64,000 bases of DNA from Amanita rubescens (lineage: Eukaryota > Basidiomycota > Agaricomycetes > Agaricales > Amanitaceae). The notes beneath the pieces were generated by a model, which did no database searches, was not told where the DNA came from, and was given only the letters and a program-made list of their open reading frames with translations. The stretch is taken from positions 434,001 through 498,000 of the forward strand of contig WION01000015.1 of the NCBI GenBank assembly GCA_015039365.1, in the 5' to 3' direction. This document shows, in pieces, positions 51,799-61,793 of the stretch; positions within the stretch are counted from its first letter, which is position 1, and each line of letters starts with the position of its first letter. Position numbers and translations under genes: made by a program.

Positions 51799-54111
51799 AT
51801 GCAACGCCTCTCGCTAGCCATCGCCACAATTCTTCTCTTCAGCCCTTTCATCACGGCTCTCCCCACGCCGCCACCTAACCATTATGGTCGCTACGGCACT
51901 GGCCGTCTCAATCCTGATTTCGTTGGTTATCATGGTGTTCCCGTTGGTTATGGCGGTAATGCTCAACGTGTTGACGAAATTAATCACGAACGACTGGCCG
52001 GAGGGCATGACGTGGTACAACAACTAGGCCATTTCCACGATGGTGTCAGACCAAGCAACTGTGAGAGGGGGTTTTGCACCCACGGCGAGACTGCCCACGG
52101 TGGTCACCCTCCTAGGGATTATCTTCAGGGTAGCCCTTACCGTTATAATGATCACAGTACTCCCAGCACCTCCAGTGGCCGTGGCGGTCACGGTACTCCC
52201 TGTTGGAATTCCGGGCGGATCAAACGACTCCGTGACCACCTCGAGGAAATCCTCGCGTCCACCTCGCGTCCACCTCGTTCCTATTACATCATTACAGTAC
52301 TTAATTCCCGGACTAAGTATAAATAGTACCTAGATACTATTGAATATACTCACGCGTTTGCCTCCCCAATGCTCGCCGTGTGACCGTTCCTCCAACACAA
52401 ACGCGTTACCCCGGGCTCTCGTGTCATCGTCGCTCTCTTTCCGCACGCTCGTTACCGTCGTCGTCGTCGTCTGCCACAGGGGGCCGAATCCCTACTCGTC
52501 GATCATTGATCCCATCGCCATCACTGTTACACGTTGCCGTTACCGTCGTTGATCCTATCGTCGTCGTCGTTCCACGTTGCCGTTACCGCCGTTTATTTTT
52601 AGCCGTTGATTCCCATCGTCACCGCCGATATGCCTGCCGAGTCGAAATTTGAGAAACTCGCCGATGGCAATTACCTCGAATGGAAAATATATATGGAGGC
52701 TCTACTAGTCAGAAAGAGTTTGTTGGAAGTCGTTGATGGTACCGAGAGGCACCCAGGGGGGAATGAAGGAACAAAGAAGGTCAGGGACTTTTACAGGAAA
52801 CAGGCCGAGGCCCGTGCCGAGATCACCCTACATGTTTCACCTTCCCAATTGATCTATTGCCGAAATACCGACCCTTACCAAATCTGGACGACGCTCGCAA
52901 ATGCCCATGTATCCCGTGGCCGCTCGACTGTCCTCGCTCTCCGTCGCCGTTTCCATCGTCTCCGCCTCGAGAAAACTGAAACCATGACCGCCTACATAGC
53001 CCGTGTCCGCTATGTCGCCTTCCTACTTGAAGAAGCAAAAGTTAAAGTTTCAAATGATGACATAATCCTGGCCATCACGGCAGGACTTCCACATTCGTAC
53101 GATCATTTTCTCATATCCCTAGATACCCTTACCAATTCGGAATACACCCTGAATACCGTCATCACGCGCCTCAACAACGAGTATCAAAGGCAGCACATGT
53201 ACCTATTGACCCCTAACCCTCCTAACCCTCGCAATCTCCCACCGTCGACCCCTCGCACCTTCCCATCATCGGAAACCACAAACGGGCATCCAAATGAAGC
53301 CCTTGCCGCCATCACACCTGCGCCGAGACTTGCGCACATTACATGTTTTACGTGTGGCAACAAGGGGCACTATCAGGCAAACTGCCCATCCCGCGCTCCG
53401 GCAAACCCCGCCGCTAACCCTGCATCACCAATTAATGCGAACTTAGCCGAGGATGATGATCGGGATGATGTATCGTTCTAGGCTTATGGGGGTGCGCTTT
53501 TTCTTATCACTTTTCTATTCTCTTTCTTTACTTTCGTTAATACATCACTTTGTCGTTTGTGGGGGTGTGTTGGAATTCCGGGCGGATCAAACGACTCCGT
53601 GACCACCTCGAGGAAATCCTCGCGTCCACCTCGCGTCCACCTCGTTCCTATTACATCATTACAGTACTTAATTCCCGGACTAAGTATAAATAGTACCTAG
53701 ATACTATTGAATATACTCACGCGTTTGCCTCCCCAATGCTCGCCGTGTGACCGTTCCTCCAACACTCCCGGCACTTCCAGTGGTCGTGGTGGCCACAATA
53801 CACCTTACGTTCCCAGTAGTATTCATAGCTTCGCCGGCACTATCGACGCCCCTAGAGATAGAGGATGGCGTGATCCTCGTTTCGTTGGTTATCATGGCAT
53901 CCCTGTTGGTTACGGTCCCCAAGCTCATAGTGTCGACCAACTCAATCAAGGGCTGATGGCCCAAATGCTTCCCCCGGCACACCAGAGAGGCCATTTTCAT
54001 GACACGACTAGACCAAATAACTGTGCGCAGCCATTTTGCACCCATGGCTTTTCCGCCGACGGCGGTTACCCTCCTAGGCGATTTGGTGACCCTCCTAGAC
54101 GGTCACATTAG
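51799..54111 (+). CDS. Two-module secreted protein, split by a gag-only LTR element
   Basis: The coding parts 51799-52200 (134 codons) and 53770-54111 (114 codons including TAG) join in frame when the element and one CTCCC copy are removed, giving 247 aa without other lesions. Residues 1-20 form a signal peptide (LSLAIATILLFSPFITA). The mature part has two copies of a Gly/His-rich module: PDFVGYHGVPVGYG...GHFHDGVRPSNCERGFCTHG and PRFVGYHGIPVGYG...GHFHDTTRPNNCAQPFCTHG, each with one N-C-x4-F-C cysteine pair, separated by STSSGRGGHxTP-like repeats. No family is recognised. As it stands the frame enters the LTR and stops at about 52326. Confidence 0.75.
52201..52397 (+). repeat. 5' LTR of the gag-only element
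   Basis: 197 bp, preceded by CTCCC. Contains a TATAAATAG box near 52318. Confidence 0.95.
52630..53481 (+). CDS. Copia-type Gag (UBN2-like) with one zinc knuckle, 283 aa
   Basis: ATG 52630-52632. The product has the Gag order of Ty1/copia elements: a start with KLADGNYLEWKIYMEALL, QIWTTLANAHVSRGRSTVLA, LRLEKTETMTAYIARVRYVA, DDIILAITAGLPHSYDHFLI, then the knuckle CFTCGNKGHYQANC (C-x2-C-x4-H-x4-C) and an acidic tail ending DDRDDVSF. The frame is intact, consistent with selection or recent origin. It would form or enter virus-like particles of a related autonomous element. Confidence 0.9.
   Translation: MPAESKFEKLADGNYLEWKIYMEALLVRKSLLEVVDGTERHPGGNEGTKKVRDFYRKQAEARAEITLHVSPSQLIYCRNTDPYQIWTTLANAHVSRGRSTVLALRRRFHRLRLEKTETMTAYIARVRYVAFLLEEAKVKVSNDDIILAITAGLPHSYDHFLISLDTLTNSEYTLNTVITRLNNEYQRQHMYLLTPNPPNPRNLPPSTPRTFPSSETTNGHPNEALAAITPAPRLAHITCFTCGNKGHYQANCPSRAPANPAANPASPINANLAEDDDRDDVSF
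53568..53764 (+). repeat. 3' LTR of the gag-only element
   Basis: Same 197 bp as the 5' LTR, followed by CTCCC and the second half of the host coding sequence. Confidence 0.95.
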
Positions 54112-54270
54112 AATGATTTATTATTCACTCTAGCTACAGAGCACATATGAGTCAACGTAAACATGGTTACCTTGTTACTGTTCTCTTCATCTTCAGTAGT
54201 AGTTTTACTTAATGCTTTTATACATCTTGTTGTGAACCTTGCCACCGTTACGTGCAATCGAACATTGTTC

Positions 54271-54300
54271 ACTTATCTTATCGTATCTTATCTTATCTTA
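54271..54300 (+). promoter_or_regulatory. Cluster of TTATC (GATAA) motifs upstream of HTS1
   Basis: Four TTATC units and one GTATC lie in a 30 bp run about 50-80 bp before the first ATG. GATAA is the core site of fungal GATA factors. Function is inferred from motif clustering only. Confidence 0.35.
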
Positions 54301-54348
54301 ACAGCGATCGAGTCTCACAGTTCGGAAAATCAAAAATAAAATGCGTCC

Positions 54349-56633
54349 ATGATCAAACGGTTGCACACTTCTCATTCCAAACTTGGACGCATATCCTACC
54401 GCTACATCAGTCTCATCAATACAAGGCAGTGCAATCAAACTGTTAAAAGCCGCGCTATCCTCCAGTTTAGACCTTATATCCACTATCGAAAGTTCAGCGG
54501 AATGGCGTCTCTGTCGCAAAGTGAACCGCAAGCACAGCCTCAGGGAGAAACGAGTCTGGACACGTTAGATGCAGAGATTGCCGCGCAGAATGACGTTCTC
54601 AATCAGTTGAGGCTTTCTGGCGCGCCTTCTGAAGAGGTTGATCGAGCGAAGGCGAAGTTGGGAGAGTTGAAGAAGGCTCGAGCGGTTTTGACTGGCCAAG
54701 TCGGAAAGGAACGGGCAAAGAAGAAAGGAAAAGACAAGGAAAAAGGAAAAGAAGCGGAGGAGGCGGGGAGATTGTTGTTGAAAACTGCCAAGGTGGGTTA
54801 CACGAGTCGGTTCGTATTTTGGGCCAACTGAAAACACAACGGGTATAGGGAACTAGAGACTATGGTCCAAACGAAATGTTCTGCCGGTTACACATCGAGA
54901 AGACGGTGAGGGACATTTTCCTCGCCTATGGCGGGGCATGTCTCGACACGCCCGTTTTCGAACGCAAGGACGTCTTGACTGGCAAGTACGGGGAAGATCA
55001 AAAATTGATCTTTGATCTGATGGATCAGGGGGGTGAGCAGTTGGCGTTGAGGTATGATCACACGGTGCCCCTTGCGAGGTATCTTGCGATGAACGGCGCT
55101 GGGACGGGTATTGAGGGTGGGCTAGGGCAGGGGAAGATATGGCAGATTGGGAAGGTGTATAGGAGGGATAACCCAGTTATGAGTAAAGGGCGGATGAGGG
55201 AGTTTATGCAGGCGGTGAGTTTGATTCTTCTTTCTAGAACGTAAAGAAAGGTGATGTTTTTTTTTTGACAGGACTTTGATATTGCAGGACAATGGGATCC
55301 GATGATCCCCGATGCCGAGCTGATAAGCTTGATGTGTACGATTTTGACCAAGCTTGATGTGGGCGAGTTTACTATCAAGTTGAATCATCGGAAAATTTTG
55401 GATGGGATTTTCGAAGTTTGCGGTGTGCCTCATGAGAAGATTAGAACGATATCGTCCGCAGTTGATAAGCTGGACAAGGTGAGCTGCGGTTGATTTGACG
55501 TACTATTGTCCTCATTTATTGTTCCTTAAAGTTACCTTGGCCGGAGGTTAAGAAGGAAATGACGGAAGAAAAGGGACTGGATCCCGCTGTTGCTGACAAG
55601 ATTGGAGAGTATGTCAAGCGCAAAGGTAAGTGTTAGCCTTCCGTATCTTGTTCTGATTCTTAAAAGTGGTTCTAGGCAGAGAGGAACTTTTAGCTCGGCT
55701 ATTGACTGATACCACGCTCACTGCAAATACCAGCGCCAAGCAAGGTCTTGCCGACATGGAACTCTTATTCAAGCTCTTAGATTCATATCAAGTCATGAAT
55801 AGAGTGAGTTCACTGCTTAAATTTTGCGCGCTATCCTGATCCCGTGTATAGATATCATTTGACTTGTCATTAGCTCGCGGTCTAGATTACTACACTGGTA
55901 TTATCTACGAAGCGGTCGTGGAAGCGTCCGCTCCACCTGCTTTCCAAGCAAACGCATCTGCACTAATCGATGGTGCCACAAAGCCCAAGAAAGTCGGTCC
56001 AGATGGCGAAGACGAGGTCGATGAGTCCACTGTGGGCGTTGGCTCCATCGCCGCAGGAGGTCGGTACGACAATCTCGTTGGCATGTTTACATCAGCCGCA
56101 GCTGGCGAATCATCCGGCAAGAAGGGAAAAGCGGCCCAGCTGCCATGCGTTGGCGTGAGTATTGGAATGGACAGGATTTTCGCTCTGGTGTGGCCCAAAT
56201 GGATCGAGAAAGGGATGCGGAGCAAGAACACCATGGCATTTGTCTTAGCTGCTGGAGAAGGGCTGCTGAAGGAGCGTATTGATCTCGTGAAGGAGCTTAG
56301 AGAAGCAGGCATCCAGGCAGGCAGATACTCTTGGGTCTACGTTTATATAACTCACCTCCTACGCAGACGGACTTTTTGGCCAAGGCTAAGCCAAAAATCG
56401 GGCATCAATTTGACGCCGGAGAGCGAGACGAAGTTCCATTTGCAATTATTTTAGGAGGTGATGAGCTTAAGAGTGGGTTGGTTACTGTCAAAGAACAGAA
56501 ATGGCAGCTGGTAGATGGAAAGAAGGAAAAGGTTATGAGTACAGATACGGGTGTGAAAGTGAAGAGAAGCGAGCTGGTGGAGTGGATTCGGGCTACACGG
56601 ACATACGGGGAATGGGAGCAAGGGCGGTGGTGA
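54349..56633 (+). CDS. HTS1: Histidyl-tRNA synthetase, cytosolic and mitochondrial forms
   Basis: Seven exons (54349-54792, 54849-55214, 55272-55478, 55532-55625, 55676-55803, 55852-56316, 56367-56633) give 656 aa from the first ATG or 605 from the second in-frame ATG (54502). Residues 1-51 are rich in R/K/S and have no D or E, a mitochondrial presequence. Starting at the second ATG gives the cytosolic enzyme, as known for yeast HTS1. After a WHEP-like helical segment ([17 protein letters not shown]) come class II motif 2 ([25 protein letters not shown]), the histidine-binding RGLDYYTG, motif 3 ([12 protein letters not shown]) and the anticodon-binding domain. It charges tRNA-His with histidine using ATP. 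The last intron appears to be GC-AG (56317-56366). Decayed fragments occur at 38.7 and 63.3 kb. Confidence 0.96.
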
Positions 56634-56726
56634 TCACGTGATGCGGAATGACGTCGAGTTGAATTTTAGGGTACTTTTTGTTCTCCACTACCTCGAGTGC
56701 TCAGATACCTTTTTCATCCTTCCAAC

Positions 56727-57508
56727 ATGTCGCTCAACGCTACATTCAGATATGGCCATCCTAGTACGCTCGCTTTTCCCGTATTTTCATTCAAAACGTA
56801 ATCTTTCTGCCAGTTATCTTCACGATTCTTATTCTATTCAGTATCGTCACGGTACGGCCCTCCAGAGCAGGTCTCGCCGCACTTGTCTGACTTACTCGCC
56901 CGATATCCAGCTATCCGATGCCGCCTTTCTGGTCTCTCGCTTCAATTCTCGCCACAACTTCACCAATTTGGGCGAGCGCGATCGTGTTCGGTTCATCCTT
57001 TTCACCTCCATATGGACGCTCGTCACTGCCCCAATCTATATGGTGCTCTTCTTGGTTGCACCGGTGGGACATCCTTTGACCAGCGTGGCATCACATCTTA
57101 TCTAGTGAGCCCGTGTTTTGCACATTATCATTGATGTTGTTTTGACACGATATCAGCCTATTCATAACATGGGCACTATGGATGAGTGCGGCGAGCGCGA
57201 TAACAGCAACGCTAGGCGGTGGTAGAGGTCTGGATTGTGGGTACGTGTCTTCGACTATATGTTGTCTATACGTCTACTTACCTCTGCCTACAGAACCCAA
57301 ACCCTGTTCGTCTTCTGCGGACAGCTGAACGCCCTTGAAGCATTCTCGTGGATGATATGGTCAGTCCATAATGTGCACTAATCTGCTGACGCTAACATGT
57401 TTACATGACAGGATTATATTAACAATTGCCATATTTTTGGTTGTCCTCCGCGGTATCCTCGCTGCGAAGCGTGGGGAAGGTTACGGCGGCTCGCTTATAC
57501 ACGAATGA
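56727..57508 (+). pseudogene. MARVEL-domain membrane protein with one frameshift
   Basis: Exons 56727-56797, 56842-57104, 57157-57240, 57294-57359, 57412-57508 total 581 nt, one short of a multiple of three. Four hydrophobic segments are read: IVTVRPSRAGLAALV, VRFILFTSIWTLVTAPIYMVL, LFITWALWMSAASAITATLGGG, and WIILTIAIFLVVLRGILAAK, with the GTQTLFVFCGQLNALEAFSW motif typical of fungal MARVEL proteins. The frame changes by one base between GLAALV and LTYSPDIQL (near 56885), so the first exon part and the rest are not in register. A one-base deletion or a sequence error is likely. The predicted role is membrane tetraspan scaffolding. Confidence 0.75.
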
Positions 57509-57902
57509 TTGCTCGGACATCATGATCAAGAGTAATACTATGCGCGCCACGATACTATGCACCCTACGACTCCCTCTGGGTTTTCGCAGACACTTGTTTC
57601 TTTGCATACCCATTGGACACGTTACGACGTTAGAACTTTGGCCTTGATCCCTTGTCTCCAAAATAATGTACCCAAGGCTGACTATTCGACGATTCTTTAT
57701 TTCTTGTTGTATGTACCAAGATAGTGACGAACTTTCTTGATGACTATCATTACTTTATGTCACTAGACTTAATTGTTGAGAGACTAACTGGCATTCGTCG
57801 CCGTTGAAGCATCGGTTGTGATTGGAAGCGCGTCTGACTCCAGATGAAAATATGCGCTAGGGCGCTACATCACACCATTTTCAGCCCGTAATCTTAAGAC
57901 TA
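57509..57902. other. 3' flank of the MARVEL gene
   Basis: About 0.4 kb with no feature that I can support. Confidence 0.4.
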
Positions 57903-58220
57903 TGCGATTCCCTGGGTAAACTGTCCATACCGAGGATATATGCAAGCATTGCTCTCGTCCACCGATTTGAGATTTCCAATGCCAGCGCGGCGCGGTACTT
58001 GACCTCTTCTTTGATGAGGCACTGCAGTTCGTCGTGCACCGAGATGAGGCACCGTGCTCGGATAAAGTTGTGACGCTTGATGAGGTATTTCATCGATACC
58101 ATCAGCATGTGAAGGTACTATCCATTGGAAGACCCAGTTGATTCTCGAATCCGATCTGAATTCGTTCGGGAGATACGCCTTGCTCAGCGCGTACGTCCCC
58201 AATGCAGGCGTCCTAGGCTT
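57903..58220 (-). pseudogene. Fragment of mitochondrial DNA polymerase gamma
   Basis: The minus strand reads RTPALG, SRINWV, then after a 2 bp insertion DYLHMLMVSMKYLIK and ISVHDELQCLIKEEVKYRAALALEISN, RAMLAYILGMDSLPR. This matches the conserved C-terminal palm of Mip1/POLG, including the catalytic HDE motif. Only this last catalytic stretch is present and it is frameshifted. It abuts the poly(A) end of the LINE-like element, suggesting that the element inserted next to, or into, an already truncated copy. Confidence 0.8.
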
Positions 58221-58250
58221 CTCTGAATTCGTTGTTAAACACGAAACACT

Positions 58251-60640
58251 CTTTTTTTTCTTTTTTTTTTTCAATTAAGAAATGTCGTAGTCTCAATGAG
58301 GTAGCAGGGTAGTCTACACGTGTGCCGATGTAGGTAAAATGCAATGCGCCTTCGGGCGTATAAGAGGGGAACGTATGAGAACGCTATAAGGTATGACAAG
58401 GGTGAAAAGGGGAGGATCGATTCAAGTAAGACTGATGAAAGCGAATCGGGGATAAAAAGACGAGCGCCGCAAGGAGATCGCATCGTTAGCCAAAACAAAC
58501 CCGGGTGGTGACTCAACACCGTCATTGGATCAAAGGGGGGTGACCAGAGGCCGGCAAGTGCTTGGCACCGCTTCGTTAGGTGAAAACCTATATGAAGTCT
58601 TCTTCACTTTAAAGGCGCAGCTAGTCGAAACAGAAATCGACGTCGCCTTGCAAATGCCACGGTTGGATGTGTGACTGGAGTTCCTCTTGGGTGGGAGCCC
58701 GGGAGGTCGACTCGTTTTCCCGGCGTTCGGGACGCGGGGTGGTGATGAAAGTGGCCGATCCCTTGTCACGACGACGATGTGGACCTTCTTGATCATGGCG
58801 AGCTTGGCGAATACGCTCTACTCGTTCTTTTTGAAGCTTAGCGAGCTCCGTAGGACTGAAGCGAGCCTTGTAGAAAGGGCAGGCTCGATTGGTGGCAGGG
58901 TGAGATCCACCACAATTTGCGCAAAGAAGTCTGTCGAACTTGGGTGAGTCCCGTTTGGCGAGCATGTGAGTACTCGTCTCATGGTTACCGGCGCAGTAGT
59001 TGCACCATGCTGTCTTGGACGAACAGCGATGAGAAGGGTGCCCCCATCGAAGGCAAATCCATTGTTTGGCACCAGAGGTAAGGGTCCAGGGCCGTGTACG
59101 TCTTGGGACACCCTGAAAAAGGATGTCAGTTTGGAGTAGCCGTCTAGCGGTGTTTGAAGATCTCATCGGAGATCTCCATGAAAACTGTGGCGGAGAGGCC
59201 AGGTTGCTTGACTCTTCCAGCAGGGGTGACAAAGCGCGGCCGTTGAACGAACCGCACATCGCGCCATTTCGGGTGCTGAGTAATAGTGTTATAGAGCCAC
59301 TGGAATGTGACAATTGATCCGCCAGGAAGGTGCGTGGGCACCAGAGGAAATTTGAGGAGAGACGTCGTCCCTCTGTTGAGAACCTGGGCACCGGTGTAGC
59401 CAGCGTTTGCGATCTGTTCGATCAGTTTTCTGTGATCCGTTGTATAGAGTACTCTGTCAAAAGAGAGTACAAAATCACCTCGGAGGGTGATTTCAATGAG
59501 AGAAGGAGCTGGCGTATAGTCAGTGAGGAGGCGAGTGAGTTTAGACGCTGTTGGAGCATCAGGAGTGTCAGGCGCAAAGCGCAAGACCACTTTTGTGGCC
59601 TTAGTACCCTGGCGAATGCAGGACTTGCGGAGCGCAGCGGTCCTTGAAGAAGCTGGTGCCTGCGGTGTCATCGATTTAGCTGCAGCTTGAGCGAACATAG
59701 GCTTCGCAGGAGGCAGAGTGGGGCGTTTCGGTAAACCGGCCGTGGCAGCTGGACGTTTCGTAGGAAGTCGGTCCGGGGAGCGTGGAGGGCGTGGTGGAGG
59801 CAACATGGCCTGGACAGAGGGGACAGGGTTAGTAACCTGACCTGCGGATTGCATAGCTACTGCTTGAGATGCGGCACGAGGCGTTTTAGGAGCACGAGGC
59901 ACGGGGGCCGGCTCACCAATGATCTATTGAATGTTGAGGGCGAGCTCTTGCAAGATGCGAACAGACTCGTCACTAAGGTCTGACTTGACGGTCCCTTCCA
60001 GGGACCACGACCATCGTCGTCTGTCCCACGACATCATTAACCAAATCCGAATGCGACAATTCGGGTTCGGTTTGCATTTCTTCCACTGGGGCAGCGGAGG
60101 TGGCTTTGAGGGCTTCAAAGGCGCTGGGGGGGCAGGGGTCTGCGGCTCTTCAGGAAGAGCGGCCACTGGGGGAGCAGAAGGAGGTCGAGGGAGGGCTAGG
60201 TCCCACCCTCCATTCACCTGGAGGGGTCGAAACCCTTCGAGAAAGAGGCGTCGGGCCTCCACAAAGAGTTTTACGTAGTCGTCTTTGGGGATACTAGAAG
60301 GATTCCTGTGGTCGAAACCACATTGCACGATTCTGATATTCCATAAATTCGTAAAATCGAGGTCGGTGGACAGTTCAAAATACTGATGGTCATCGAGACA
60401 CTGTCTCGGAACGATGTCAAAGGTAGCGGCTTCTTGGGAACGGAAAGGGGGAATAGACATTTGAGATGGGTTGGCACCACCACGCTGTGGTGGTACGAAG
60501 TCAAGAAGCGATGACACGAGACTCTCGGATCGTTCAAACTCGATCCAACATGACATGCCGGATCGGTGAGTTTGACGGCCCTTTGGGGCGCCTTTATATT
60601 GTTTTCGGCTGCATCATCCCAAGTACTTTCGTTCCAGTAT
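58251..60640 (-). mobile_element. LINE-like element with ORF1 and poly(A) but no ORF2
   Basis: On the minus strand an ORF1 (60556 to 58621) is followed by about 350 bp and an A-rich tail (complement of T-rich 58251-58272). No reverse transcriptase or endonuclease is present in between, so it resembles half-LINE elements that keep only ORF1. The 5' border is not clear (between 60557 and 60706). No target duplication was found by eye. Confidence 0.65.
58621..60556 (-). pseudogene. LINE ORF1 (Gag-like, zinc knuckles), one stop and one frameshift
   Basis: ATG 60554-60556. The frame runs to a TAG near 59924 (LNIQ-stop-IIGEPAPVPRAPK), continues in the same frame through a Pro-rich region and an RRM-like region (KVVLRFAPDTPDAPTASKL, LIEITLRGDFVLSFDRVLYT, FMEISDEIFKHR), then shifts by one base near 59140. 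The end has cysteine/histidine knuckles (CLRWGHPSHRC, CNYCAGNHETSTH, CANCGGSHPATNRAC), as in ORF1 of Tad-like fungal LINEs, with the first Cys of the first knuckle apparently lost. ORF1 proteins bind element RNA. Confidence 0.75.
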
Positions 60641-60706
60641 TTTTCTAGCCAGAATGGAAACAATGCGGTCCGAGTCACGGGTATCCATGGTTGAAAAGCT
60701 AGTACA

Positions 60707-61793
60707 CTAATACTGAAGCTGGTAAGTATACTGGTATAATTCTACTAAGGTGGGACGACGGATAGGATTGTCGTGCATTGTGATCGCGCTCTTTATTTCG
60801 GCGGATGTGGCGTTGTGCGCCCGGTCATTACCTGCCTTGCGGATATCATTAAGCGAACAAAGAAAACGAACAGCCTCTTGTGAGAGGCCGTATTTGACAT
60901 ATTTCTCCTCTTTCAACTTTTCCAGGATGGAGTTTACCAGGCTGCCCCCGAATCGCTCGACTAGCTCCTCCCAGGTGCTTGCCTCGTTCTCGAAACATTG
61001 GATAATTTTATCTCGAGCGTGATCCAAGAGGGTACGGAGAATGATTGGAGCAAAACGTTTCTCGATCTAAGAATATATTAGCTTGAGCGGCTAGGGGTCA
61101 TTGTTTCGCACACACCCTCTTGGCACGTTCCTCGCTATCCCCCAACCGGCGCTTCACCGCTTCAATATCCAGTCTCGACTTCGCTTCGGACGCTTTTCGC
61201 TCCCGTTCCGACGCTTCATGCTTCAGTTTCAACGCTTCATGCTTCAGTTCCAATTCTTTTCTCGCTTGGGTTTCAGCATCCAACAGCTTTTTTATCTCTA
61301 GCAGCCATGCGTGCAAGTCCCGATGTTCGGCGGTGGCTTCTTTCTCCTTAAGCTCGCGGTGCAGGTGCCTTGCTGTCCCAGATACCGCATCTAGCTGACG
61401 CTGTAGCTTCTTTTTAGAAGCCGATATTTCCGTCATGGATGGAAGTGCTCCTAAGCGCTCCCGTGCTGCGGCTTTGGGTTGGACGATAATAGTGATTTTT
61501 TCAAGCGCAAGTAGGTCGGTTTCCATACCTACATCTTTTACAACGATTGTGAATATACACTTAGGGCATAGTATGATAAATAACTCACCTGGATACGACG
61601 TTGAAGAGACTTCGTCCCTGGTGAGATCGTAGCCAAACGTCTCGTTGACTTGCTTGGTGACTAAGCCTTCTATAACGGGCTTTATATCCCCGACAGTGAG
61701 CAGTTCGACAGAGGGCCTGTATTCGAAGGTCGCGCGTGGATCAGCCCATACACCCAAGCATGGCATCCCAACAGTATTTGCTGCGTTCGTCAT
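60707..61793 (-). CDS. Coiled-coil protein of unknown function, 325 aa
   Basis: Exons 61589-61793, 61116-61528 and 60707-61066 join in frame through GT-AG introns of 60 and 49 bp, giving exactly 326 codons. Residues 1-90 form a small alpha/beta-looking region (RPSVELLTVGDIKPVIEGLV, LALEKITIIVQPKAAARERLG). Residues about 110-206 are a long charged coiled coil (KKKLQRQLDAV, LELKHEALKLKHEASERERK). The C-terminal 119 residues are helical (WEELVERFGGSLVNSILEKL, AVRFLCSLNDIRKAGNDRAH). The last segment resembles domains that carry an HxN/HNAT-type motif, but I do not recognise the family. Convergent spacing to the LINE 5' end is under 150 bp. Confidence 0.7.

Larger units (their letters stand above)
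52201..53764 (+). mobile_element. Gag-only Ty1/copia-like LTR element (TR-GAG type)
   Basis: 1,564 bp with 197 bp LTRs (52201-52397, 53568-53764) that look identical, starting TGTTGGAATT and ending CCAACA. Target duplication CTCCC (52196-52200, 53765-53769). The only gene is a copia-type gag; there is no protease, integrase or RT, and only about 90 bp lie between gag and the 3' LTR. It must be moved in trans. Young by LTR identity. Confidence 0.95.
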
